Positions 23,401 through 31,290 of a stretch of 64,000 nucleotides of DNA are shown here, in pieces. The notes beneath the pieces were generated by a model. The model did not search any database and was not told where the DNA came from. It saw only the letters and a list, made by a program, of their open reading frames with translations. This DNA comes from Paroedura picta (Eukaryota; Chordata; Lepidosauria; Squamata; Gekkonidae). The stretch's first letter is position 1, and each line of letters begins with the position of its first letter. The DNA is taken from assembly GCF_049243985.1 (NCBI RefSeq), contig NC_135370.1, positions 110,666,506 to 110,730,505 of the forward strand. The letters run 5' to 3'. The translations under genes were made by a program, and so were the position numbers.

Positions 23401-24104
23401 TTAAAAAAATAGCGCACCCTAATGCTGGAAATTCATTTGTATATTAATCTAAATAAATTTATTTATCAAGGAGTAAACAGACAGGATCAATTCTCTTTCT
23501 AGTGAATACAGAGGGAGACTTTATCTAGGGTCTACACAGATAGCTGAGTTATGTGGCAGCTTGAAGACAAATATGCCTTTTTTGGAAGGAGCTCTTGCAG
23601 GCAAGAGTCTGCTTCATCTGCTGAGGTGAAGTTTGGAGTGGGGTAAAAGATTTGTCAGTTGGTCAGATGCATGTCAGAACAATAGGGGTGTAACTCTATC
23701 AGGAGTACCTTACCTTTCATCCATGAGATTTTTCAGCAATGCCCTTTGTAATTCTTTCATTTATTTTCCTCATCCTAATACATCTGACCATGGAAACTAA
23801 ACTGGGCTAATCCTGCTTGGTACTTTTTTGCCTACCTATACAGTATAGATGGTCCTGAATATTATTATTCCAAAATAAGGTGTGCAGATTTCTGCCTGCT
23901 ACTTCACAAGTTATTTTGATGTAATAACACACCATTAATGTAGTTTCCCTTCTTATTCAGACAACAGTTCCTATTACATGTGGAGTTTCTCAGGGAGGTA
24001 ATGAAACAGTCTTCCACGCAGCAAGCAAACCAGCCGTAGATCCTAGCTCTTGTATGTCTGCTCCTGAGTCAAATATAGATGGAAGTTCCAAGGAACATAT
24101 TTAG
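2165..24104 (+). CDS. E2F8: E2F8, atypical E2F transcription factor (gene span, 12 coding exons; 5' end outside window)
   Basis: E2F8 is a nuclear repressor of E2F target genes that acts as a homodimer or with E2F7, without a DP partner, in S/G2 control, endocycles and angiogenesis. Twelve exons joined at phase-compatible splice sites give about 889 codons; human E2F8 has 867. Domain 1 (about residues 105-168 of the visible part) carries the RRRIYDI recognition helix, and domain 2 (about 248-330) carries [12 protein letters not shown]. Two winged-helix domains and no DP dimerisation or RB-binding region mark the E2F7/E2F8 class. E2F8 rather than E2F7 is supported by [13 protein letters not shown] near the start, [16 protein letters not shown] and [10 protein letters not shown] in the tail, and by the neighbour CSRP3. 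The first codons (MENEK in human) are not in the window. Exon joins: 2165-2425, 2733-2889, 7777-8082, 8436-8597, 8947-9084, 9303-9506, 10595-10673, 11243-11756, 18206-18406, 20644-20770, 21944-22320, 23961-24104. Confidence 0.96.
2733..2889 (+). CDS. E2F8: E2F8 exon, start of DNA-binding domain 1
   Basis: Translates as [20 protein letters not shown], then the first helices of winged-helix domain 1 ([27 protein letters not shown]). Acceptor TATATAG, donor A|GTAAGT. 157 nt, entering in phase 0 and leaving in phase 1. The human counterpart is nearly identical ([19 protein letters not shown]). Confidence 0.95.
4000..4083 (+). repeat. Old LINE 3' end (CR1/L2-like)
   Basis: Shares GTGTGAACAGAATGTTGGAT and the following TTAGATTGGCC...CAGCAT...TTCTTATG pattern with 38855-38935, a widespread reptile LINE tail. 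Family call tentative. Confidence 0.45.
5244..5262. repeat. (GAT)n microsatellite
   Basis: About six GAT units. On the minus strand it yields a run of histidines in an otherwise meaningless open frame. Confidence 0.85.
6445..7503 (-). mobile_element. Non-LTR retrotransposon fragment, possibly R4/Dong-like
   Basis: Minus-strand frames give [20 protein letters not shown], a reverse transcriptase block, then [18 protein letters not shown]-like text in another frame. Further on comes a C-terminal piece, [20 protein letters not shown] then [12 protein letters not shown], resembling the Cys/His motif near the end of R4/Dong-type elements. Several frameshifts and gaps make it old. It lies in the E2F8 intron before exon 7777-8082. 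Confidence 0.6.
7777..8082 (+). CDS. E2F8: E2F8 exon, recognition helix of DNA-binding domain 1
   Basis: Completes domain 1 with [20 protein letters not shown] and [17 protein letters not shown] is the DNA-reading helix and is intact. It then runs through the linker and ends at [12 protein letters not shown]. Acceptor TTCTAG, donor G|GTAATA. 306 nt, phase 1 to phase 1. It follows a 4.9-kb intron that holds a LINE fragment. Confidence 0.96.
8222..8288 (+). repeat. Dispersed repeat fragment (TAGCACCTTAAAG family)
   Basis: TAGTAGCACCTTAAAGACTA followed by ACAAAATTTGTGG and GGGTATGAG. The same pattern recurs at 13651-13712 (reversed), 33708-33792, 51518-51600 and 62897-63051. Family uncertain; a Penelope-like terminal region is possible. 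Confidence 0.45.
8436..8597 (+). CDS. E2F8: E2F8 exon, start of DNA-binding domain 2
   Basis: Encodes [20 protein letters not shown] and [20 protein letters not shown], almost identical to human, then [14 protein letters not shown]. Acceptor TTTGTGCAG, donor A|GTAAGT. 162 nt, phase 1 to phase 1. Confidence 0.97.
8947..9084 (+). CDS. E2F8: E2F8 exon, recognition helix of DNA-binding domain 2
   Basis: Encodes [20 protein letters not shown] and [19 protein letters not shown], the second E2F recognition helix and wing; RRLYD is intact. Acceptor TTGTTTCAG, donor G|GTAGGT. 138 nt, phase 1 to phase 1. Confidence 0.97.
9303..9506 (+). CDS. E2F8: E2F8 exon, linker after the DNA-binding domains
   Basis: Encodes a serine-rich segment that contains [17 protein letters not shown] and SAPSSPIK; human has [17 protein letters not shown] and SAPSSPIK. 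Acceptor TTTATAG, donor A|GTATGT. 204 nt, phase 1 to phase 1. Confidence 0.95.
9881..10162 (+). mobile_element. Sauria-type tRNA SINE (Bov-B-like tail)
   Basis: Starts CCTCTTGTGGCGCAG and GTGGTAAGGCAGC (tRNA-like A box), has GGGAGTTCAGTCCC (B box), then AAATGAGTACCCAGCTTGCT. It ends with CAAGGGTCAGACATGACTT and a GGATACCTTTACCTTTA tail. The 3' part resembles the Bov-B 3' end. It is nearly full length, in the E2F8 intron between exons 9303-9506 and 10595-10673. Confidence 0.85.
10595..10673 (+). CDS. E2F8: E2F8 short exon ([11 protein letters not shown] motif)
   Basis: A 79-nt exon encoding [20 protein letters not shown] then LDEQSR; human has [20 protein letters not shown]. The acceptor lies just after a C/A-rich tract (CCCCCCAAAAG), and the donor is AG|GTATGT. 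Phase 1 in, phase 2 out. Confidence 0.95.
11243..11756 (+). CDS. E2F8: E2F8 long exon, disordered central region
   Basis: A 514-nt exon that starts [12 protein letters not shown], has [12 protein letters not shown] (human SYAIYLQPTQAH) and ends in a lysine-rich stretch, [13 protein letters not shown] (human KKKFKEDLKGL). The rest is low-complexity S/T/P/E-rich sequence and poorly conserved, as expected for this part of E2F8. Acceptor CCCCCCCTTAG, donor CTG|GTAAGC. Phase 2 in, phase 0 out. Confidence 0.93.
12005..12218 (+). mobile_element. 5S rRNA-derived SINE
   Basis: CTCTCGAAAGCTAAGCAGGT and GGCTAGTGTTTGGATGAGAG match the internal promoter region of 5S rRNA (box A, IE, box C). A tail with CAGCGATGACTTGATGGCAC follows. 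Two minus-strand relatives lie at 21335-21560 and 46078-46207. Confidence 0.8.
12342..12623 (+). mobile_element. Sauria-type tRNA SINE
   Basis: Same family as 9881-10162 and near full length, ending in GGATACCTTTACCTTTA. TATACACACATATA occurs directly before it and again directly after it, giving a target duplication of about 14 bp in an AC/AT-rich site. Confidence 0.87.
13651..13712 (-). repeat. Dispersed repeat fragment (TAGCACCTTAAAG family, reversed)
   Basis: TCTCTGAAAGCTTATGCCAC then TGTTAGTCTCTAAGGTCCA is the reverse of the family seen at 8222-8288. Confidence 0.4.
13995..14224 (-). mobile_element. tRNA/CORE-SINE, target of the Bov-B insertion
   Basis: Minus-strand CORE-SINE: TCTTATATACCTCTTTTCTC, GTCTCAAGCAACTTACAGTC, the ACACCCTGTGAGGTGGGTGA box, CAAGGTCACCCAGCTGGCTG and GATTAGAAGTC. 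It is cut at 14214-14224 by the Bov-B element. The tRNA head is not recovered on the far side. Confidence 0.82.
14232..16325 (-). CDS. Bov-B reverse transcriptase region
   Basis: 697 uninterrupted codons. Reverse transcriptase blocks: [46 protein letters not shown] (first catalytic Asp), [20 protein letters not shown] and [10 protein letters not shown] (YADD centre). Then comes the typical Bov-B C-terminus with [22 protein letters not shown] and [10 protein letters not shown]. All catalytic aspartates are present. The natural frame extends a little further 5' than this first ATG. Confidence 0.95.
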   Translation of the reverse strand: MKKVGKSTRPLRYELNHIPDEYTVEVTNRFKELDLIDRVPEELWTEVRDIVQEVATKTIPKKKKCKKSKWLSEEALQIAKERREVKGKGERERYTQLNAEFQRKARRDKNAFLNEQCKQIEENNRMGRTRDLFKKIGDMKRTFHAKMGMIRDQNGRDLTEAEEIKQRWQNYTEELYKSELNIPDDHSGVVTDLEPDILECEVKWALGSLSNNKASGGDSIPVELFKILKDDAVKVLHSICQQIWKTQQWPQDWKRSVYIPIPKKGNAKECSNYRTIALISHASKVMLKILQARLQQYVDRELPEVQAGFRRGRGTRDQIANIRWIMEKAREFQKNIYFCFIDYAKAFDCVEHNKLWQVLKEMGIPEHLICLLRNLYAGQEATVRTEHGITDWFKIEKGVRQGCILSPCLFNLYAEHIMRKAGLEESQIGIKIAGRNINNLRYADDTTLMAESEEELKSLLMRVKEESAKVGLKLNIKKTKIMAAGPLNSWQIDGEEMEIVTDFIFLGSKITADGDCSKEIKRRLLLGRKAMANLDSILKSRDITLPTKVRLVKAMVFPVAMYGCESWTIRKAERQRIEAFELWCWRRLLRVPWTARRTNRSVLEEISPDCSLEGQILKMKLKYFGHLMRRKDSLEKSLRLGAIEGKRRRGRQRMRWMDGVTEAVGANLKGLQGMVEDRKAWRIIVHGVAMGRTRLRT
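16322..17260 (-). CDS. Bov-B endonuclease region (apurinic-endonuclease fold)
   Basis: 312 codons. The catalytic motifs of the APE-type nuclease can be read in order: [42 protein letters not shown] and [18 protein letters not shown]. The final SDH block falls where the frame is lost near 16370, so the two parts are not one open frame. The nuclease nicks target DNA to prime reverse transcription. Confidence 0.92.
   Translation of the reverse strand: MDSSNRHNDMTPEDEPLRSEGVQYATGDEQTASTSSARMNEAAGPKPKGRSVVEVTGGEKTVRCCKDFFSIGTWNVRSMNQGKLDVVKQEMRRLNIDILGISELKWTGMGEFNSDDHQVYYCGQESRRRNGVAFIINKRVGKAVLGYNPQNDRMISVRIQGKPFNITVIQVYAPTTAAEEDEVDQFYEALQHLIEATPKNDVLIIMGDWNAKVGSQKITGITGKFGLGVQNEAGHRLVEFCQENSMVIANTLFQQPKRRLYTWTSPDGQHRNQIDYVLCSQRWKSSIQAIKTRPGADVVQIMSFLLQNLGLN
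17733..17865. repeat. Dispersed repeat fragment (unclassified)
   Basis: GTTGTTGTGGTTTTCCCAGG, CTGTGAGGCCATTGTCTGGT and GGCTGGCATCTTCAGAGGTA form a pattern common in squamate genomes. I cannot place the family with confidence; Penelope-like is one option. Confidence 0.4.
18206..18406 (+). CDS. E2F8: E2F8 candidate extra exon, 67 codons, phase 0-0
   Basis: An open stretch of 67 codons with an acceptor (TTTTTCCCCTTAG) and a donor (AAG|GTATAT), phase 0 at both ends, so it can be skipped without breaking the frame. It reads [20 protein letters not shown] onward, is rich in S, Q, K and E, and looks disordered. The human protein as I remember it goes directly from the KKFKED region to FPSGYLIPL, with nothing equivalent. 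It may be a lineage-specific or alternative exon. It is the least certain E2F8 exon. Confidence 0.7.
18515..18615 (+). repeat. CORE-SINE 3' fragment
   Basis: CTCTCTCAGCCCCACCTACC, ATCTGTTGTGGGG and AAGGTGATTATAAGCTGTTT match the 3' half of the SINE at 18955-19225, without a head. Confidence 0.65.
18955..19225 (+). mobile_element. tRNA/CORE-SINE
   Basis: tRNA-like head with GGGTAGTGGTTAGGACTGCC (A box) and GGGTTTGATTCC (B box). Core GCAGCCAGCTGGGTATCTTT, then ACAGGGTATCTGTTGTGGGG, and the end GAGAAAAGTGGCATATAAGA. It lies in the E2F8 intron after the 67-codon exon. Confidence 0.85.
19230..20625. other. E2F8 intron, no feature recognised
   Basis: AT-rich non-coding sequence. The open frame at 19103-19480 begins in the SINE and has no recognisable product. 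Confidence 0.5.
20629..20641 (+). promoter_or_regulatory. E2F8: Pure-C polypyrimidine tract of an E2F8 splice acceptor
   Basis: Thirteen cytosines directly before the AG acceptor of exon 20644-20770. Acceptors are usually T-rich or mixed, so a pure-C tract is unusual and prone to length change. Confidence 0.75.
20644..20770 (+). CDS. E2F8: E2F8 exon (YLIPL motif)
   Basis: Encodes [20 protein letters not shown] and continues to KSYSSAG; human has TLFPSGYLIPLTQC. The acceptor CAG directly follows a run of 13 cytosines (20629-20641), an unusual pure-C polypyrimidine tract. Donor G|GTGGGT. 127 nt, phase 0 to phase 1. Confidence 0.93.
20968..21212 (+). mobile_element. L2-like LINE 3' end
   Basis: GGAATGAGCTCCCAGAGCAG, then CTGTTACTCATTTGACATGG, GTAAACTGCCTTGAGCCACA and GGCGGTATATAAATAATAAA with a (TAAA)n tail: the usual 3' end of reptile L2-type LINEs, 5'-truncated. 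Confidence 0.7.
21335..21560 (-). mobile_element. 5S rRNA-derived SINE
   Basis: Minus strand. TGGCACCAAGTCATAGCTGA (tail side), then CCCATCCAAACACTAGTCAG and CCTGCTTAACATTTGAGACC, the reverse of the 5S internal promoter. Same family as 12005-12218. Confidence 0.75.
21944..22320 (+). CDS. E2F8: E2F8 exon, conserved C-terminal block
   Basis: Encodes [20 protein letters not shown] (human VIPVTSSELTAVNFPSFHVTP) and [15 protein letters not shown] (human [15 protein letters not shown]). It ends LTIPLQQ before GTAAGA. The acceptor is TCCCTGGCATAG, after a CT-rich tract. 377 nt, phase 1 to phase 0. Confidence 0.96.
22321..23960. other. Last E2F8 intron, no feature recognised
   Basis: AT-rich. Short open frames at 22203-22427 and 22609-22815 have no recognisable product. 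No clear repeat apart from homopolymer runs near 23250. Confidence 0.5.
23961..24104 (+). CDS. E2F8: E2F8 terminal coding exon with stop
   Basis: The acceptor CTTATTCAG leads in phase 0 to [13 protein letters not shown] and on to [19 protein letters not shown], then TAG at 24102-24104. Human ends in a longer, different tail (PQRKLEVSTEDVH), so the last 30 or so residues differ or are shortened. Confidence 0.9.
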   Translation, partial: TTVPITCGVSQGGNETVFHAASKPAVDPSSCMSAPESNIDGSSKEHI

Positions 24105-24735
24105 AGCTTCATTGAAAATGTGATGCATCAACAGAAGATCATTTTTGACTTGGGAGAAAATACGGTTGATTTCATTTGAACCAATGTAATTGTAACTCTT
24201 GGTATATTTTGCATTATAAGCTAGAGGAATGTGTACCATGGAAATGATCTTGAAATGTACAGATGGCTTCTTCATCATGTGGGAATAGCTTTTTACTTAC
24301 CATTCTCTTCAATTGATTTAAGCTGTTACAAGAACAAGGACATTTGTCAACATCTGTAAAAGGCTTACATTAAGAAGCATTATAAGACAACTCAGTTTAA
24401 ATATCTGATCACCTAGTTGTGTAGAATAACACTGTTCTTTATTTGCACAGAAATTTACAACTTCATGAATGGTGTATTCCAAATAGCAAATGTAATATAT
24501 TATTAAAACTGTGAAGATGCTGGTTATTTTAGCTACAATAACATTTAATTCTTGTATTTTAATTAATACTATTGTAAAATTTTAAATTTTAATCAGGTCT
24601 ATGTAAATAAGATTTGTTTAAGGCATTAATCAATTTCTTCAAATTGTACTTTGAGTCTGAATTTTCTTGTTTTACACAAAAAGCTAGCTGGAGAAATAGT
24701 GCATAATAAAACTACCACATTATAGGTTACTTTGG
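24105..24735 (+). other. E2F8: E2F8 3' UTR (inferred)
   Basis: AT-rich sequence follows the stop. ATTAAA at 24502-24507 and AATAAA at 24705-24710 are plausible polyadenylation signals; the second is the stronger. The true cleavage site cannot be read from genomic DNA. Confidence 0.6.
24705..24710 (+). terminator. E2F8: Candidate E2F8 polyadenylation signal
   Basis: Canonical AATAAA 600 nt after the E2F8 stop. An ATTAAA variant lies upstream at 24502. Confidence 0.5.
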
Positions 24736-27700
24736 ACAGTGCTACGGCAAGAAGTTGTAAATACCTGCCTACCAATTGTTGTGGCCTTAACTAGGATGCC
24801 ACTAACTGCCCACACACCAGTGTGGTATCTTAATGGGGCCAGATCCCAACTAGGATCAGCAAGTGTATCTGGGTCTTTACAAATGAGACATGGCTCCATT
24901 CAACAAAACATGGATTGTTAACACTTTCCCTCATCTCCCCCCTCCCTGGGATAATTATCACCAACTGGCGGGGGTTGACGAGACAAGAATATTGACTGGA
25001 AAGGACATTTCACCATTGTTTAGCTATGCTAAGGTATGTACTGCTATTTGGAACAGAGACAGGAACTGTCCTATGTAGGCATATCTTCACACCAGTTTGA
25101 GTTACAGCCAAGCTTTGTTTGTTATGAGCTGATTTGATCTTAATATTGAACCACCATTATGTTCAGTAAGCTGATCTACCTCTTGGCAGATTTTAAGGAA
25201 AGGATGCCTACCACATAATTCCATTTTGTTGCCATTAGAGAGTATAGATGTACTCTTTTTGCAAGATAAGTTCTTGGTATCTTGCTATTACTGGGAAGTT
25301 CGTTCTGTCTCACCATGGATATAAAACAGTGATTTACCCAACATGCCAACTGGATGAACTCATCAATCAGAAGCTTTTCAGATGACATTTTATCGCCAGC
25401 ACATGCCAGTACTCAAGGTTACTCTAGTATGACTAAGAACCAACCCAGATGAGGCTATATGAATATAGGCAGAACCAAGTGTAATTATATTTATTTGGTT
25501 TTTATTTAGAAAGAAGAAAGGAAATAACATCACACGGGTAAAACAATATAGGAGAAAACAAAAAAGTTCCATACAGAAGTACAACCATGACAAAGAACAT
25601 GGTTGGGGTCTAGAAAAAAGAAACAAACTTACTAGTGCTGGCTTCCCTGCCTGTCCACAACCCAGGTGTAATCCATTTTAATCTTTTTTCTTGGGGAAGG
25701 AAGTAGTTGAAACCAATTGTCCTAGTAATTGATATTTGATTGTTATATTAATTTTTAAAACTAATATTTAATTTAAAAATCCTATGTATTTTAATTTTAA
25801 ATTTCTCATGTATGTTTACATTCTTTGTAAGCCTCCTTGAGCCTTTGCCAGGTTATAAATGTAAAAATAAAATTAGAGACCTTTTGCAAATGCTTAGAAT
25901 TCCATTCTCTAGTCTAATCTGAAGGGCTTTACAGATGAACATTTTGGATTGTGTCCAGTTTGGCAATATATGGTTGAAATTTTGCAATATTTGGTTGAAA
26001 TTAGATACGCCTCCCTGCTAGGATGAGCAGCCCAGAGCTTCTTAGATCTTAGTATAAAGCATTGTGCAAAATCCACCAGAATGCATCATTATACCTAAAT
26101 CTCAACATGGCCAGATCTGTGGATATTTAAATCCACTGACTGGATCCGAGAGCAGATCAAAGAGATCTTTCTATAAACCTGAAAAATGTCCCAGGTTTGC
26201 AGAAAAATTAAAATCTTAAAGGGTGAGGTTATGAAGGTTGGTAGGAGGAGTGAATGAGTGAATATTAGGTTAAGGGGATGAGTAGAGAAATGATATGCTC
26301 TCTGCAGGTCCTTTTAGGTTTACCACCGTACACCTAGGCCTAGCCTGGCAGCCAGCACTATGCCACTTGGCCATTGTTTTCCTAAGGAGAGGATGCTGGG
26401 GAAAGGGGGAGTTGAAGAGGGGGCAGATAAAAGTAGCTTGGCTTGAGTGTGGGAAGGAGAGAAGGAGGGAGGAAAAGAAGAGAGGCTGGGGTGGGGGGAG
26501 GAAATATTGGGGAAGCAGAAAATGAGATGCTGCATTCCAATAGCCCATAATTGACTCATGCAGACTTTATATACCAGTCCATGGTACACAGGCATATCAT
26601 GCCGTTTCCAGTGTGTTGAACTTGTTGAAACAAGGAAGGTTCTTCATCACAATAATTATGTTTGTTAGCCTGGCTCATTCAAAAGTAAACCCATCTTTTT
26701 CTGACCCAGTGCAGAGAATGCTGATAAGATACTAGGAAGCCTTCCTCTGAGAAGCTTATTTGGCCAAATGGAACAGAATCTGCAGTTAGGCTCTTCAAAA
26801 CTACTCAAATTGTCCCCCAACTTCATTATTCGAATGTCCTTTACCATTGAATATATATAGGTTAACTACCACCTGTACTCTACAACCTGTCCAGTATTCT
26901 CTTGTGAAGTATCCTGTCCCAAATCAGTTTCTCAATGTACTTTCAACATTAATGCAAGCCACAAGCCACCTGGACTTTGAAATTACTGCTTTAGAAAACC
27001 AGGTAGTGAAAAGTGGGGTATAAAAATCAATGCTTTTATATTTCTACCAGCCATCACTTCTCACACTGAGTGGGCTAAGGGATCCTGGACATGACCACTT
27101 TTTAAATAGTTTCATAAAGACAAGATTGCTTTACAACCCAACTTGGAATATCCTAAGGCTATTCCTGGTTGCACGTTAACTAGGATATTATTTTTCCTGT
27201 TTTCTTCCCAGCAGCTAAGGACAATATAGAATCCTATACTCCTTGGTTGTCAGCAGATCTTTTAGTATTTTATTTTAAATAGATAGAACAGCTGAACTCA
27301 GAAAACACCAGCTGATTAGTTACAGTGATAACTGAAAGGGACACAGGGCCTCTGTATAGTTCCTTTTATACTGAATTGTTTTCCTCATAAATGCTTGCTA
27401 TAAAATGGCAAAAGTGGATTTTTGCTTCAAATGTATGTCCATGCTACTAATTAGGTTCAAGCATATACTGTCCCCTTCTCTGAGAGAAATTTCCCATGAG
27501 GATCTACATGTGATCATCGTCTTTCACACTGATCAGACACTACTTAAACAAGTTCAGTGCTAGAAAAGACAGCTGTTGATAACATTTTGTTATGCAGTTT
27601 ATTCTCATGAGACTTTTCCCCGTCATCCATTTCTGGTAAGTGAACTTGTTAATCTATGTGGGACTGCACAGGGACAATGACAGTGGATGGAGGAAGGACT

Positions 27701-27915
27701 AATGAATGGACTTTCAATGTTTGGGTGGGGTGTGGAGATTTCCCGGAAGTACAGTTTGACTCCAGACTACACAGATCAGTTCCCCTAGAGAAAATGGCTG
27801 CCTGGGAGAGTTGTGTCTACACAGCTGTATATCCCACAGAGTTCTTTCCTCTCTTCAAGCCCTCCACTCCATAGGCTTACTCCCAAATCTCCAGGAACTT
27901 TCCAGTCTTCAGTTG
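24736..27915. other. Intergenic E2F8-CSRP3, left part
   Basis: No gene seen. 25735-25880 looks like a LINE 3' tail (GTAAGCCTCCTTGAGCC and AAAATAAAATTAG). A purine-rich strip lies at 26440-26520. The 5' part of 27680-27900 resembles the hAT-like MITE of 44398-44615 (CTCCAGACTACACAGATCAG, GAGAAAATGGCTGCC). Open frames here have no recognisable product. Confidence 0.45.
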
Positions 27916-28238
27916 GGCCCATTATGCACGGAGTGGAAGGTCTGCATTCGGGGTGGAATGGTGGCGGCTAAAATCACCAATTATGCACGCTGCAGGCAGC
28001 AACCGGGTGCAGAATCACCGTATGCCGCCGAAAAAGCCGTGTTAGCAAGATGCGGAAGAAAGTGGAGCTTCCCGGGACCAGGGTGCAACCAGAAGCGGCT
28101 CCGGAGTAGCTGCGTGCATAATTGCATACTCTGGGTTTTGCCGCCACTGCATTCCGTCCTGTGCGTAAGCGGTTTGCTTCGTTTCTTCCTCCTCTGCGTT
28201 CTCCATGCCGCCGTTTCAGTGGATGTGCATAATAGGCC
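27916..28238. mobile_element. GC-rich MITE with terminal inverted repeats, copy 1
   Basis: 323 bp. The left end GGCCCATTATGCACG and the right end TGTGCATAATAGGCC are inverted repeats; TTG flanks both sides, a 3-bp target duplication. The body is CpG-rich (GGGGTGGAATGGTGGCGGCT). A second copy lies at 55980-56312. A 3-bp duplication fits PIF/Harbinger, but the superfamily is not proven. Confidence 0.7.
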
Positions 28239-30467
28239 TTGGCAATACACAGTGCCACTCATGTCACTGAAAGATGAGAGAAAATACTGAAGAGGAAGGG
28301 GAGGACTGGCACTCTAAAACTGGAACCTGAGTAGTTTATCTTATAGAACATCAGTATCATAAATAGAAGTCCCCTTCCATACTCAATAGGTTCTCACTGA
28401 AGAATCAATTTTAGTAATTCCCATTAAGCAAACTTGGGTGGGGAATGGCATTCCTATTTTTGAAAAAGCTTATTTTAATCCAGCTTCTTCAGCCAACTGG
28501 GATATCAATCCTAAACAGATCAATTCAGAATTCTCAGTCCCGTTTTATTCAATTGGTTTACTCCCAGGAAACTAGTCTGAGAATTTCACCCAAATCTCTG
28601 TTTCTCATCTGAATGAGAAACTATTTTAAACTTCAAAGTAGTTTAAAACTTAGCCTTGTGTGTGCCTGGTTCTAACAATGATATTCTTCAGTATTTAAAA
28701 CTAGCTGTCTATTGCATATGCCTTCATGTACCATTGTTGACTTCTGAAAACTCTTAAAATGTTTTTGTATAGAGCATAAGGTGAACAATAAAATAACATA
28801 TAAATTATGTTTGGGGTCGAAAAGGCACAGTACTTTTATTTGTTGTTTATCCCAGTACAAGCAGGGAATCCTCAAGAACTTGTAGGAGTCACTTTATTTC
28901 ACCTTGTATCCCCCCTTGCCACACTATTTTCTCTTTTACTCTTCTTGGCAGCCTCATTGGTCCCCTCCCCTTCCCACTCACCAACCAGCCTTTCTTATAA
29001 CTGCCCCACCCAGTGTTCAGTATTCATACAGTATTATTATACCATGCCTTTCTTGCCAGTGGGAACAGAAAGAAATTGCATCATTCTCCCCTCCTTCGTT
29101 TTATCCTCTACTGTAAAATAGATTAGACTGAAAGAGGGTGACTGCCCCAAGCAAGCTTCCATGGCAAAGGGGAGGTGCAAATTTGGGTCTCCCAAACATC
29201 TAGTCAAACACTCTTACTATCACACTGGCATTCAGTCCCCCCCCCTTCCCTCCCTGTGCCAGCTTCTCCCTTAGTAGAGCCTGGCCAAGTTGCAAAAGTC
29301 AGGTGCTGGCAAGTCATTCAGGCAATATGTGTTCCGTCAAGTCAAACCTGGATTTTTTTTCAGGTTTGAAAAAAAACCTCTGTCTTGTTAGTTCAGTCTT
29401 TGGATCTAAGTGTCCACAGATGGGGCCATTTTCAGAATTAAATATACTGCTCCGCTTGGAACCCAACCAGTTTTCTCAAGTCACAACTTGTCTGCTTATA
29501 TTTTAAATTTAATGACTATTGTCTGGTTCATGATCACCTTGCAAACAGCATTGCTATAATCCCCCCATTCATATATTTTATGTCTTCAGTGATCTACATT
29601 TCAGACTGGCTTGCTGTGCTTTCTTCCACCTGTCTGAAACATGACCTGATTACCTGATTCACTTGCCTGCTTTGTGATGCTCTCTTTGATCTCATGTCTG
29701 ACTTCATGTTTTTTATGTGCTGCTCTCAAATATCTTAAAAGCATCCACAGTCTCTGCACGTTCAGTTAGACCAAATAACTACATCTTCAACTTCTAGCAA
29801 TGTTTTTATTAAATTGATGCAGCAGCTGTGATGAGTTCATGCAGAGTCAGCCACTATTTCCACTTGAATTGAAATTAACAGAATCTGTGGAATATATTGT
29901 AAACCACTTATTCCCAGAGGATAACATGAATCTTCTTGTGAAATGTTGCTGCACTTTTCTGCATTGCTGAAATGCTTTTTGCACTAGGAAGAGTCAGGAC
30001 AATAAGGCCTGTTGATACTGGCTATGTAGAAGCAGAATCTCTGATATCAGAAAACTCCTCTGGCCACTCCACCCAAATCACCTCTTCACCTATTGCAGAC
30101 GATGGATCTGGGTCCCTCCCCACACTGCACAACTTGTGGCTTCTCTTATCCCATATCTATAGGGTGCCTGATTGTAATCCTGATTGCAATGCAAGTAGAG
30201 AACAGGCTTTATCTCGCCCCCCCCCCCCACTATTTTCTTAGCCTGAAACCATCCAGGAGGAGGCACCACTGGTACTGTTAGGGAACCACACTTATGTTTT
30301 AGGGAACATGTAGCAGCCCACCTGGACTGTTTTTTAGTTGGGAAAATGGCTCAGGGGGATGCTGAAACCATTTCTTCATGTATGCTATCATCCTGATCCT
30401 AACTGGGAATCACACACACTAGGACAGAGCAATTGCCTTTCTGATGTCATTTTCTTTTGTCAGTTTA
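28239..30467. other. Intergenic, no feature recognised
   Basis: Unique-looking sequence with C/T-rich strips near 28905-29230 and a C run near 30220. Short open frames lack recognisable products. No CSRP3 leader exon could be identified. Confidence 0.45.
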
Positions 30468-30518
30468 TCTTGGTATAGTGGTTAAGAATGGCAATCTCTA
30501 ACCTGGGTGTAAAGTGCA
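30468..30518 (+). repeat. CORE-SINE head fragment
   Basis: CTTGGTATAGTGGTTAAGAA matches the tRNA-like A-box region of the CORE-SINE. The matching body starts only at about 31076. Confidence 0.6.
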
Positions 30519-31075
30519 CTGAGCTTTTATTCCAACCCCAGATCGATTCAGTCCCTGCCCTCTACACGGAATGCGATTTCCGTTTGGATTTGGGGCGATT
30601 TTATTTTTCCTTCTGCAGCAAGAAGGATCGATCCGGAGTGACCCTACCTTTATTGTGCAGTATCTTAGAGTGCTTTTAAGCCTGAATATATAAATCGCAT
30701 TGTTTTGAATCTGGGCTCTCCTCCGTGGTAGAGGACCCGTGATTGGCTATAGGTGGTCATGTGACAAGCCTGCCTTAAAAGAGAAGCCCCTAATTTCTCT
30801 CAACTTCTGTCAGCCTTGGATTTTTTTTGTGTGCCTTCTTCGTTCCCCCCCACCTTCAAGAAAAGAAAGGATTTTTTCCTCCCTCCTCTGACTTCTTTGA
30901 TCCTCTCCCCCCCTTCAAGAAAACAAAGAAAGAGTCTCCATTTGCATCCCCCCCCCTCTTCTGAGCCTCCCTAGCCACGTACAGAACACATTCCTGTTTC
31001 AATGGGGGGGGGGAGAGGAAGACTCGAGTTCAAAGCGATCTGAATTCAACAGGATTGACAATGGAATAAACAAAG
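30519..31075. other. About 560 bp between a SINE head and a SINE body; possible insertion
   Basis: Sequence with CT-rich strips and poly-C runs lies between the SINE head and body. GTGCA occurs near both edges, but no convincing inverted ends or long target duplication can be seen. It may be an insertion or two separate SINE fragments. Confidence 0.35.
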
Positions 31076-31290
31076 TAAGTGCAGACTCTGCCCTGGAGAG
31101 TCGGGTTTAATTCCCTGCTCTTCCACAATCAGCCAGTAGTGACCTTGGGTCTGTCACAATTCTGTGGGTCTGCAGTCTTAGCCCCACCTACCTCACAAAG
31201 TGTGTGTTGTGGGTAGAGGAAGGGATGGCAATTGTAAGCCACTTTGAGACTCCTTCAGGTAGTGAAAAGTGGGGTTTAAAAATCAACTCT
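31076..31290 (+). mobile_element. CORE-SINE body
   Basis: GAGTCGGGTTTAATTCCCTG (B box), CCAGTAGTGACCTTGGGTCT, CCCCACCTACCTCACAAAGT and GAGACTCCTTCAGGTAGTGA in order, ending AAAATCAACTCTTCT. Confidence 0.78.

Noticed and set aside
27811-28290. 159-codon open frame and two minus-strand shadows
   Set aside because: They cover the GC-rich MITE at 27916-28238 and have no recognisable product.
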